The notes below the pieces were generated by a model. That model did no database searches. It was not told the DNA's origin and saw only the letters and a program-made list of their open reading frames with translations. The position numbers and the translations under genes were made by a program. Shown here piece by piece: positions 44,326 to 55,200 of a stretch of 64,000 nt of DNA. The first letter of the stretch is position 1, and each line of letters opens with the position of its first letter. Source of the stretch: Linanthus parryae (lineage: Eukaryota; Streptophyta; Magnoliopsida; Ericales; Polemoniaceae); contig JALGPY010000003.1 in the NCBI GenBank assembly GCA_023055425.1, positions 23,557,001-23,621,000 of the forward strand, in the 5' to 3' direction.

Positions 44326-44998
44326 ATGGCTGACTTGCCGTCGGATGTCGTCGAGGACATCCTGTCACGGGTGCCTATGAAACCGCTTATGCGCTTCAGG
44401 TGCGTTCGTAAAGCCTGGCTCGCTTTAATCGACAGTCGTGATTTCATGAAATTGCATCTCAAACGATCCTTCGAATCTCTGCCTCGTAGTTGGTGGTTTC
44501 AGACTTGATTCTCTTAGCCTGGATACTCTCTTCTTGATGTAGCTGTTTGGTCCTTTTTATACAACAACGATGTGTCATGTGTATGATGTTTGTATTTTGA
44601 AGCCACACACCAAAAAGCACCCAAAGTTGCTTGTTTCTGAATTTGAAATGACTTTACCGCTACCTCCTGGTGGGGTCTTATACGGTTTAGGGTATGACTC
44701 TGTAGTGAAGGTTTATAGTCTGAAGTCAAATTGGTGGAGGAGGATTCAAGATTTCCATTATTTACCTCGTCCATGAGCGATGTGTTGTTGTGTTTGCTAG
44801 TGGTTCTTTACATTGGGTTGTGGCTCGTAACTATGAGGAGCTTCCGGATTGTTTCATTGCTGCATTTGATCTTGGCACTGAGGAATATCGGTTGGTTCCC
44901 ATGCCTAACTTTGGTGATAAGCATTTTTGTATGATTGTGGAGCTGTCGGGAGGGTCTATGTGTTTATTATATAACTACGTTAACTACGAGTTGCATTA
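44326..44998 (+). pseudogene. F-box gene F2, decayed
   Basis: ATG 44326 opens an F-box (MADLPSDVVEDILSRVPMKP...RFRCVRKAWLALIDSRDF) but the frame stops at 44506. Shortened FBA pieces follow in other frames: PHTKKHPKLL, VYGLGYDSVVKVYSLKS, VFASGSLHWVVAR and FDLGTEEYRLVPMPNFGD, ending near 44998. Internal deletions remove much of the region between the F-box and the LGYD motif. No functional product. Confidence 0.85.
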
Positions 44999-44999
44999 G

Positions 45000-45645
45000 C
45001 TTATGTATAATGGCTAAATATTATTTTGCACCATGCATGGTTCTTATTTTGGTATTCACACGGTTATGATTCACGAAAACCTATATGAAATTACATCTTG
45101 GAAATTTACAATCGGTTCTGATCCTTACATGTATGACTTATCTTTTTTTTTCAAGGAATGTAATAATATTTCCAGCGGTTTATTCTGCATTCTTGGCAAA
45201 TATTACGACTGTAGTTGTAAGTTGTATGTTCTTGTTCCTCATTTTCAAATCTCTGGTTCCATGAAGTTTTATTCTATCTATTTACGCTATTATTTGTTAG
45301 GGAACTTACGATCTAGTTTCGCTGTGATTGTCTACATATATCAGGGCTGCCCTTGGTTTCTTACACATGGACTAGGAGAGTGTTACAAGAAGTTTTGATA
45401 TGCTGTGAATTGATTCTCTAACAAGTTGTTCTGTAATATGTTTATGTAATCCCTTCCCATGTCTCGTGTTTTCTGCATTTTGAAACCCAACCTCGATTAT
45501 CTCTTGGCTGGGGAGTGAAAATGCTATCTCTCTTTGATTCTTTCATTGAAAAGGCTTTTAATTAATCATAAGCAGGGATGCACGAGGAGGGCAGACATAG
45601 TGAAATTTCAGTGTTTCCAACTCCCAGATATTTGTTGCCGCCCCA
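45000..45645. other. 3' flank of F2
   Basis: AT-rich DNA. The 121-codon frame at 45033-45398 has no recognisable domain and resembles translated non-coding sequence. Nothing else is supported. Confidence 0.35.
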
Positions 45646-45649
45646 GGGC

Positions 45650-45920
45650 GTAGCAAAGGGCGTAGCAAAGTTGGTACTCTGTGGGGTAGATTTGCTCCAA
45701 GGTGCAAGGTTCAGAGTCGTGGCAGTCACAGTGTGAGAGTTTCACCCTTAACAGATGGACTATTGTGGGCACCATGCAATGACCCTCCCCCATTGGGAGG
45801 CCGCTGCGTACCTGATTATCCCTCTCTGGTGGCTTGGACGGTGCCAGAGGGGGAGCTAGGGTGGCTGTCTCCACCTTTTGCTCAAAGTCCGAGCTATATG
45901 GTTTTGCAATCAATTTAAGT
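45650..45920 (+). mobile_element. SINE-like element (tRNA-derived head)
   Basis: TAGCAAAGTTGG (45663-45674) fits the Pol III A-box consensus, and GGTTCAGAGTC (45708-45718) is a decayed B box at suitable spacing. The following 200 bp is GC-rich and non-coding, unlike the AT-rich surroundings, with GGAGGCCGCTGCGTACCTGA typical of tRNA-derived plant SINE bodies. The start is locally duplicated (GGGCGTAGCAAA twice, 45646-45669). I could not find the target duplication or tail. Confidence 0.5.
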
Positions 45921-46122
45921 TGTAGCCCCAATATCAAAATTTCTACCTTGATTTTCTATTTCTGGAAGTCATATGTAATCATTTCCATGTCTTATGTGTT
46001 CATATAATCATATTTAACGATTAGAGTAGAGGAAAAATATAAAATGTTTGCATGGGAAGTTTTTTCTATTTTGATAGAAACCCAATAATTCGTACCTTAT
46101 TATAGGAGCGAAACATATGCAT

Positions 46123-46163
<41 letters not shown>

Positions 46164-48174
46164 ATAGTAAGAACTAGACTATTGTTAAGAGTCAAACCTT
46201 TCTTGTGAAAATGCTATCCTTAGCTTTCGTTCTTTGAGTGATTCTTTTACCTGACCTATTCATTGTAACAGGAGAAAGAGAATGATGTTCTGCCCACTCC
46301 TTCGCTCCAACGTCACCTATTTTGATTGAATAATTGATTTGCTTGATGAAATAATTATTATATTATCTATTTTTATTTTGGTCCTGAATTGGTGAGTATC
46401 AGATCAGAATGTATTTTCTATTTTCAAAGAGAAGATAACAACAAATAGGTGTTATTTTTATGAGCGAATGAGATTGAATTCGGTAATCATTTGGTTTTGG
46501 GTAGAGAACATGCTCTTGAAATCCTATGGGAGAGACATGGCATGGTCTCGAAATCATGTATTATCAGTTTATATCAATAAAATTTTCTTCCTTTTCTATA
46601 TCTCTTCGAAATGCTGTGAGTTTTGTATGTTTTACATGTTTTTGTATCCGTTCTCATTTCATCTTCTATTTTGTTTATGTTAGTGATGCATTCTTGTTAG
46701 ACGGGTTCAAATGTATAGTTGTGGAGATGCAACCCAATACTAAATCATTTGAAGTTGGTAACTTTGTAATACAACAATTTGGTCTTGTATTATTGCTCTT
46801 TCTCTCCTCTAATTGAGATGGTTCATATCAGGAAGTAAAGAAGTTCACCGCTGGGCTAAACAAGTTGCATTTTGTTATCGACTCTTGTTCTTCATGACAT
46901 TTTTAGGTTGAGTGATAGAACCATTATATGCCAGGGCCACCATATTCTGGAAGTTTCATATGAAAATTAACATGTCTTTTAGATTTCAGATACTGCAATT
47001 TGCTGATTTTATCTAGGCAAATCGGTATTCCTAGAAGATAGATGCAAGTTGTTCCGATCTACTGAAAATATGAACATTTATATTTCTAATCACTCTTTGC
47101 CATTTTTTACGTCATCGTAGCGAGTGAGAATTGATGGAGAAGCTGTAACTGATATCTTCTCAAGCATTTTGATCACAGCTGAAACATAGCAGCAAACTAG
47201 CTACTCAACCGCTAACACCATGTAATGCCAATGACCTGTAGCTAACAAGCGCGATCTAATAGCCTCTCCACCAACCAAATGTTCTTCAGACAAAATTTGT
47301 TCTTTTGATCGTACGCCAAGACGAATAGAAGCGAGCAACAGAGAGGAAGAACGAGTTTCCTTCATGGAAACCAATAATAAAGTCCCTAAATTGCAGAAAT
47401 TAAGAAATCTACCTTTTCCGAATGGATCTATCATGTGCAGTTGGGGGGGGGGGGGGTATAGTCATGTGGTGGGTTTTAGGCAAAGAGATGACAATATTAT
47501 TTAGCTCAAGTCATATGATAGCTACTGAAACAATCTTAGATAGTTATGTGATTGAGAAATGGCTATTTTTCTATGGCTGTTCAGTTTAAAAATGAAGAAT
47601 GAAGTTGTGAAAAGAGATTGCTCTTCATTGCTCTGGTGGATACAATTTGGACAGGTCTGTGGGTCTTGTGTGGGGACCTAAATGAGATGTTGAGAGTTGA
47701 AGTAGAATGTAGGTTCTAAGGTGGCGATTCAACCTGCATTGCGGTTCCAAAGCCCTGAATGCCAACTCCTGATTGAACCAATAGATATTTTGGGCAACAC
47801 AACAATCACAATGTATTATTTCTCTTAGTAAGATTTTCAGATATTAATTCAGTGGGAAAATACTATGTCAAATGAAGCTACATGGGAGGATCTATATTTT
47901 ATGAAGGAGCATTTTCCTCACTTTTTACCCATGAGGCATATACTTTCTCAAGGAGAAGGGAATGTCATGGTACCAAATTGTGCTATGCTCATATATGATT
48001 TAATTTCTAGTGTTACGGACATTCTTCAGTCATTTGTACCAAATTTGGAATTTCGCCGGCGTTTACCAAATTTTGCCTCCGACTGTCGCCTAAGCTTTAA
48101 ACGTCTTAGTCCCACTTCAATTAAGAGACACTGCGTCGTTTTTTATTGGTAATCGGTCCGTCAATTACAGGGGC
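45921..48174. other. Non-coding region with a T37 run and remnants of F2 untranslated exons
   Basis: An uninterrupted run of 37 T (46124-46160) could be the poly(A) tail of a minus-strand retroposed copy, though no body is recognisable. A block near 46690-46870 resembles the 3' exons of F1. A G14-type run lies near 47440. Open frames are short and unrecognised. Confidence 0.4.
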
Positions 48175-48875
48175 AGTTTTGGTTAATAGTTGACCTCGCA
48201 TGGAACGGGTAGATTGGTCTTTTAAGTTGTAGACTCCAACGACATATGAGTTGTGAGTATTCCATGTTTGGGCATTGTGAATGAATACTGTCGTGATCTT
48301 TTCTATTTCTTCTTTTTACTAGTTTCTTGTTCTTAGTTTAGATTAGAATTGCTCCATTGATTGACGCTCGGCTTCGTGTTATTCAACCAATCGCGAGCAA
48401 AATATACTCCGTTTGCTTTACTTCACATTTTTTAGCACCGCATTCACTTATTCCGGTCATCAGAGTAACACCCCTTTTGACATAATGTTGGTTCTTGGTG
48501 GATTATGAACAAGCTAAGCAGAATCGAGTTCTTAATTCAAAACCCTACACTTAGCTTCTTGTACTACACCAAGTACTTACACCAAGTACTTTCTTCATTT
48601 ACCTTATACCGTGTTACTATTACACAAAGCAGCTTCTCAAAAGGAAAAGAAAAAAATAAACAACACAAAGTGGCACCTAGTGGGCCTCTTGTAGCGTAAT
48701 TTCAGCCCAGTAAATTTGAAATAAAAATATCATCTTATGTGGGCTGGGACTGGCCTATGAATGAAAAAAAAAAAAAAAAAAAAAAAACAGAGAGAAAATG
48801 GGAGTCGTCAGCTGTAGAGACAGAGAGGATACCAGAAAGGTAATTGGCGGAACCACCTCGGCGGCAGCAGCAGCT

Positions 48876-49484
48876 ATGGCGGACTTGCCACCGGAAATCA
48901 TCACCAACATCCTCACTCGTCTGCCGGCCAAATCCCTCCTCCGCTTCAGGTACACTCTAATCGATAGCAGAGATTTCATGAAGCTCCACTTGGCACAATC
49001 CTCCCACTCCAAAATCAACCGAAACCTCATCATCACACACGAAGATTTCTCTTCCGTCGAGTCCGTTAGCTTAGATTCACTTGAGCTGGTAAGCCACCAA
49101 CTTCCCTTCGAGTCCGACGAGGACTCCTCACGAGCCGAGGTGTACGGACCTTGCGAGGGTCTAATCCTCTTACATTTCGGCTCTTTGAAACCTGGTGTGT
49201 GGACCCCCAACACCCGAACCACACTCGGTCTTTGGAACCCCTCCACACGGAGCTACCTCCATATCCGATCAGAAAATGTTGACATTTCTGCCCTTGCATT
49301 GGGGAAATTTGGTGGGTATTGTGAAGATGTGGGTTTAGGGTATGATCCTGTGAATGATGATTACAAGGTGTATAGGATGATTACATGTTATGACGAAGAC
49401 ATTGAGAGTTATTTATTCGTGTGGTTTTTTATATACCCATCTGGTGTGTTCATGTTTCAGGATCTTACCGACGGAGTGATGTGA
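48876..49484 (+). pseudogene. F-box gene F3, 3' half deleted
   Basis: Start ATG 48876 (MADLPPEIITNILTRLPAKS) by comparison with F4; the frame is open further upstream to 48798. Within the F-box, RFRYTLIDSRDF lacks about seven residues present in F4 (CVSKAW...), removing the conserved Trp. The FBA region runs to LGYDPVNDDYKVYRMITCYDED and then switches at about 49405 into sequence that in the F4 unit lies in non-coding DNA near 62685 (TTATTCGT...TATATACCC). The last 23 codons are therefore non-homologous to F-box proteins. The deletion removed the second half of the gene and the following intron. Confidence 0.85.
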
Positions 49485-49583
49485 AGTATGAAGGACTGAA
49501 GAGGAAGAACCCGCTCTTTCTCTTTTGTGTAGTAGTTCATATGCTAATTACAGTTATCTAGTAAGGGAGTAGATGGAGCATTA

Positions 49584-49934
49584 TCTATATTATAAAATAG
49601 CATGGTTTAACAAACTTTTGAATTTTCAACCCTTAGATTAAATCAACCTCATCCCCACCATTAGATCTCACCTACTCATTACATCTCTAACTACCCACTC
49701 TTCTTGGACATGTCTAACTACCCACTTTCTTTGAACATCCCTAACTAATATGAGAGAAATTTTTCTCAATTACATCCCTAACTTGGAAGTTGGTTTTTTT
49801 TTTAATTATTTTTTCACCACATTTGTAAATATAATTTTTAGATAACACCTCTAAATTCGTTTTAAAAAAAACACCTCTAAAATAAAAACTATCCAATTTA
49901 GTGATAGTGCTCTCGGGCACGGGTAATACTCTAG
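49584..49934 (+). mobile_element. Helitron-like non-autonomous element, copy 1
   Basis: Begins TCTATATTATAAAATAGC after an A and ends GGGTAATACTCTAG, fitting the TC...CTRR rule. A hairpin GTGCTCTCGGGCAC lies 11 bases before the end. It is followed directly, head to tail, by copy 2. There is no coding sequence. Confidence 0.8.
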
Positions 49935-50178
49935 TCTATATTATAAAATAGCATGGTTTAACAAACTTTTGAATTTTCAGCCATTAGATTAAATCAACTC
50001 CATGCCCACCATTAGATCTCACCTACTTATTACATCTTTACATCCATAACTAATAGGAGATAGATTTTTCTCAATTACATCCCTAACTTGGGAGTTGTTA
50101 TTTTTTTTTCTTTTTTCACCAAATTTGTAAATATAATTTTTGGGTAACACCTCTAAATTCATTTAAAAAAAACACCTC

Positions 50179-50225
<47 letters not shown>

Positions 50226-50269
50226 TTCCAATTTAGGGATAGTGCCCTCGGGCACGGGTAATACTCTAG
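49935..50269 (+). mobile_element. Helitron-like non-autonomous element, copy 2
   Basis: Same ends as copy 1 (TCTATATT...CTAG), followed by T. The 3' hairpin GTGCCC-TC-GGGCAC is perfect. It contains an A run of about 42 near 50181. Host sequence on either side of the pair joins as GAGCATTA/TTATGTTAC, which is the uninterrupted sequence at 62851-62866. Confidence 0.85.
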
Positions 50270-51877
50270 TTATGTTACCAAATTATGTTTTGTACTAGCT
50301 AACATCATTTGACTTAGCTACCTATCCGGCATGCTGATGCTCATAAAAGGTAAACAACTGTACTTAATGCTAGTAACTTCTTAGAAGATTCTGCTTTTTT
50401 AAGACTCGTAATGGTGTTTCTTTGCCATGTGATTTATTTCTTTGTGACCGATTGTGGGGGTTCATCATTATGCACTCGTTCCTTCACCTGCCAAAGTCAG
50501 GCATGAGTTTTTTATTTTGGTGTTCAGGATTCAATGGCTAGCAGGGACTTTGCTACTGACAGGTGGAACATCTGTAATCAAGCATCCTGCCTTAGTTGAG
50601 GAGTTGGATGATTAGCCAAAGAAACAAGGAACTTCACAAGCTTTCTGGAAATACTTGCAGAAATGAATAACACACTTTTCTTTCTTGTTTATTTCACTAT
50701 TCAATAGCAGTTTAATGGCCTACCTCCTTCTCTGCTTCCCTTCAGCTCTAGTTTCAGAGATAATAGCTGAATCTGTTGTGTGCCCAAGCAGGGAGATGTC
50801 TTGAGCAAAGATATCAATATCATTACTGGAAGAAACTAGAGTATATTGATGCTGATGATGTTGAGATGTACTGCAGCAGATGTTCTGAAATCATCTCAGC
50901 ATAAACAAGGTCGTAAGATGTGTATCATATCATACACATCTTTTCCTTGCAGGAGAGATATTGGTCTTGAATTTGAAGATATGCCTACTGAAATGCTATC
51001 AAAATCTGACGCTTATATGATGCGGGTTCAGAGAACATCCAAGACAACTAGTTTTGGTAGGGCCATATCGAAAGACACATCCTTGGTCATTTCCGTGTGA
51101 GATGTTCGACACGATTTCTTCAAGTCTATATATCATTATCAGATACTACCAAGCAGCCATCAGCAAATGCTTATGACTCTGTCAATCAACAAATGATCCT
51201 GGTTAAATGCTCACGACTTTCACTGGTTTACTTTGGTTAATAGTTTGGCTTACGTGGTAGATTGGTCTTTTCGGTTGCAGCCTCTAACGACATATGAGCT
51301 TTGAATATGCCTTTTTTGGGTATTAAGAATTAAAACCGTCATGATATTTTCTCTTTCTTCTTCCTGCAAGTTTCTTGTTCTTAGATTTGAATTGCTCTAT
51401 TAATTGAAGTTCGAATTCGTGTTGTTCCCCCAACCACGAGCAGAATATGCTCCGTTTGCTCAACTTCATATTTCTGAGCACCACATTCACCTATTTCGAT
51501 CACCGGAGTAACACCCCTCTTGACATAATGTTGGTGCTTGCTGAATTATGAACAAAGAGAGCAGAGCCGGATATTGCTTGATTCAAAACTCTACACTCTC
51601 TTTTGATATATGATTTTTTCACTCAATCAAAGTCCTTGACGATTGTTATTTGATACGCTCTTCCTCTGCATTTAGTTTGTTCAATTTTAAAGTACTTATC
51701 TAAAAAATACGAGTAGTGATTTTCAAAAAACTCTTCTAACCAGAATCACTTTTGCCGAGTTCAGCTCTCATAGCACAAGAAGCCACAATCTTGGGTCTAA
51801 GCTCGACTTCTTGTGCTACACAAGTAATCCTGCTCATTACCTAAAATCGTGTTACTCATCCTTGGTAGAGCAACATA

Positions 51878-52270
51878 ATGTTCCGGTTTCGAAACCGGCT
51901 AGACGTAGCAGAAATGTCGGACGCTGATGTGGGTCAAGATGATCCTATCCCTGAGGAAGAGGAATTCTCCACCCACCAGAGCCGCAACAAACAACGTTTT
52001 GTCAATGTTGCACCTTTCCATGAGAGATTTATTAGAGGTGGTAATTTGGGAGAGGAATTGGATAATGCAGTAAAAGACTTCAGCCCAGATCTCCAAAATA
52101 GTACCAGTCCCCCTTCTCTTACTGGTGATAAAAGATCACCGGAAGATAGGACAGACCCAGATGAGTTCCCAGGAACTGAAGCCAAAAGAGCAAAATCGGG
52201 AAATCGAGACGAATCTCTTTCCCCAATATCGGCAGAGGTTGGCTCGGGCCAACCCTGCCGTCCGCAATGA
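51878..52270 (+). pseudogene. LINE ORF1 C-terminal fragment
   Basis: 130 residues, acidic and low-complexity (DDPIPEEEEF, GDKRSPEDRTDPDEFPG). The RNA-binding and zinc-knuckle parts of a normal plant LINE ORF1 are absent, which fits 5' truncation. Its stop overlaps the ORF2 start in ATGA (52267-52270). Confidence 0.6.
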
Positions 52271-55200
52271 GAATCTTAAGTTGGAACGTTAGAGGATTGG
52301 GGAGTTCCTCTACGTTCCAAAATCTCAACTCCCTGGTTAGGGATAAGCATCCCGATATTATTTTTCTTATGGAGACCAAGATGCTTATTCCCCAAGCGGA
52401 TGCTGTGCGTATTAAACTGGGTTTTGATCTGGGATATCATGTCTCCCGTCTTGGTTTAAGTGGAGGACTGTCTTTGTTCTGGAACAAAAATGTGAATGTG
52501 CAAATTCTTTTCAGGAATAATTATCACATTCACTGCTTTGTTAGACCTCCAGAATTTGGATCAACTTCTTTTTATCTAACTGGTTTCTACGGCGATCCGA
52601 TAACCCACAATAGGAAATTTTCGTGGGATCTTTTACGGCGTTTGAAACCGAATTCTGCTATACCTTGGTTGGTTATCGGAGATTTTAATGAAATTCTTAC
52701 TAATTCTGAAAAATGTGGTTGGAACGGACGAGGTTTGTCGCAAATTCAAGACTTTGCAGATACGCTTTCGGATTGTGGTTTGTTTGATTTGGGGTATAGA
52801 GGAGAATACTTTACCTGGTGGAACGGACGATCTTATCCACATTCGGTCCAAGAAAGGCTTGATAGGGCAGTTTCAAACTCTAGATGGGATTCAGCTTTCT
52901 CAGCCAAATCAGTTGAAGTGCTTCCTTACAGTGGATCTGATCACTACCCTTTGCTGCTGACTGCGTCAAAACTGGAGATCCTGAGCGGATTGCCTCGTCG
53001 ATTTCAGTTTGCGGCTGAATGGACTCGTTCACAGGACTGCCGTGATACAATACAACAGGTGCGGCCTATCTCTACTCCTACTGCTAATTATTTACAGACT
53101 TTTGCAAATAAAATTATTAATACAACAAACCACTTGCGTAGTTGGGGTAAAAAAAACTTCGCTAATAATGTTAGGGAGAAGAATTTTTTGCTGCGTCGTA
53201 TGCATATCCTCAACAAAAAAAGACCCACCCCTTCGGTCCTAAAAGAGAAAAAAGACATTTCTGTTAGACTTCAAACTTTTTTAGCAAATGAGGAATTACA
53301 GTGGAAACAGAAATCTCGTGTAAATTGGCTGCGGGAGGGTGATCGAAATACAAAAATTTTTCATAAAATAGCCTCGGAAAGAAAAAGAAAAAATACTATT
53401 TCGGCTATTTATAGTACTGATGGGACTTTACATACTGACCTGCAAGATATTCAAAATTGCTTTGTGAATTTCTTCAAAAATCTCTTTCAAGCAAATAATG
53501 ATTTGTTCCCTCAGGCCATTGATAGTATAAGAACCTGTATTACCCCTGACATGTATCAGCTTCTTGATTCTCCTTTCACAGAAGATGAAATAATTACTGC
53601 GATGTACTCTATTGGTTCGTTAAAAGCTCCTGGACCAGACGGACTACCGGCTATTTTTTATCACGCCTATTGGAATATTATTGGTCAAGATGTTATTGAT
53701 ATGTGTTTACATTTTCTAAATAATGGTGGTGATATTTCTACTATTAATAAAACTTGCATTGCCCTTATCCCAAAACTTAAAACTCCAAAGTCTGTTGTTG
53801 ATTTTCGTCCAATAAGCCTTTGCAATGTTTCTTATAAAATAATTTCTAAGGCTATTGCTAACCGCCTAAAAGACATTCTTCCTACTATCATAGACCCGGC
53901 TCAGTCTGCTTTTATCAAAGGTCGCCATATTTCTGATAATTCCATTATTGCTTTTGAAACTCTTCATACTATTCAAAATCAGAAAAATAATACTGGGTCT
54001 TTTTCTTTAAAATTGGACATGGCCAAAGCTTATGACCGGATTGAATGGCCTTATTTAAATCAGGTTTTACTTAAAATGGGCTTTCCTACAAATTTTATTA
54101 ACCGTATTATGTCTTGTGTGACATCCGTTTCCTTTTCTATAATTATAAATGGTCAACAAACGGATTTTTTTCAACCTACTAGAGGCCTTCGTCAAGGAGA
54201 TCCCATTAGCCCTTATCTCTACATTATTTGCACTGAAGGTCTTTCTTGTCTTATTAAAGATGCGGTTAATAGCAGAATTTTTCAAGGTGTCAAACCTGGT
54301 TTCTATGCTCCCAGTATCACACACCTTTTATTTGCGGATGATAGCATTTTATTTGCAAAGGCAACTGAACAAAATGCGATTTCCATTGCTTCTATTCTAT
54401 ATCAATATTGTGAATCTTCGGGTCAGGTAATCAATAAAAATAAATCTGCTTTGGTATTTGGCTCTACTGTACCTGATAGTACTTGTTACTGTATTTCAAA
54501 AATTTTACAGATTCCTATTGCTTCTAATCACCAAACCTATTTGGGCTTACCTACGGTTATAGGTAAAAATAAGAAAAAGCCTTTTGAAAGTTTAAAAACA
54601 AAAATTTGGAATAAAGTTAGTGGCTGGAAAGAAAAGTTTTTATCTCCGGGGGGAAAAGAAATTCTTATTAAATCTGTTGTTCAAGCTATTCCAACATATT
54701 TTATGTCTAATTTCCTCCTCCCTACTACTTTTTCTGATGATCTTCAAAAACTTTTCACTAAATTCTGGTGGACTAATGATCTTGATAAGAAAAAAATCAT
54801 CTGGAAAAATTGGGATAAGCTTTGTTGTCCAAAAAATATTGGTGGGCTGGGATTTAGACACTTATACTCTTTTAATATAGCTCTTCTTGGTAAACAAGCT
54901 TGGAAATTGCTAACAAATCCTAACTCCCTGTTTTCCAGAGTTTTAAAAGGAAAATATTTCCATAATTCCAATATTATTTCTGCTGATTTCACTAACAGCT
55001 CTTCTTACATTTGGAAAAGTATTGTTAAAGCAAAAAATATTGTTTTCAAGGGTATTCGCCAAGGCATAGGAAATGGCCAAAATACTTATATTTATCATAA
55101 TAGATGGATCCCTATGGGGCTTGGTAGGAAACCATTTGGAAACCCTAAACTTCCACTGAATTCCAAAGTTTCTCTTCTTTTAAACCAAAACTTCACTTGG

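Larger units (their letters stand above)
48175..51235 (+). repeat. Tandem segmental duplication, unit 1 (with F3)
   Basis: Matches unit 2 (about 51236-63600) along its length. The 5' blocks 48180-48540 and 51236-51600 share AACGACATATGAG and GAGTAACACCCCT(C/T)TTGACA. The coding blocks are F3 and F4. The 3' blocks 49425-51235 and 62690-63600 share phrases such as TGAAGAGGAAGAACCCGCTC and GATGCTGATGATGTTGAGATG. Unit 1 has two extra Helitron-like insertions; unit 2 has a LINE and intron insertions. Confidence 0.8.

Noticed and set aside
46124..46160. Retrogene tail
   Set aside because: A T37 run alone without a recognisable minus-strand gene body to its left.
51840..51880. Target duplication of the LINE
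   Set aside because: Compared with TACCCATGCC after the A tail; no convincing match upstream.
52633..52851. Minus-strand frames within ORF2
   Set aside because: Shadows of the intact LINE ORF2.
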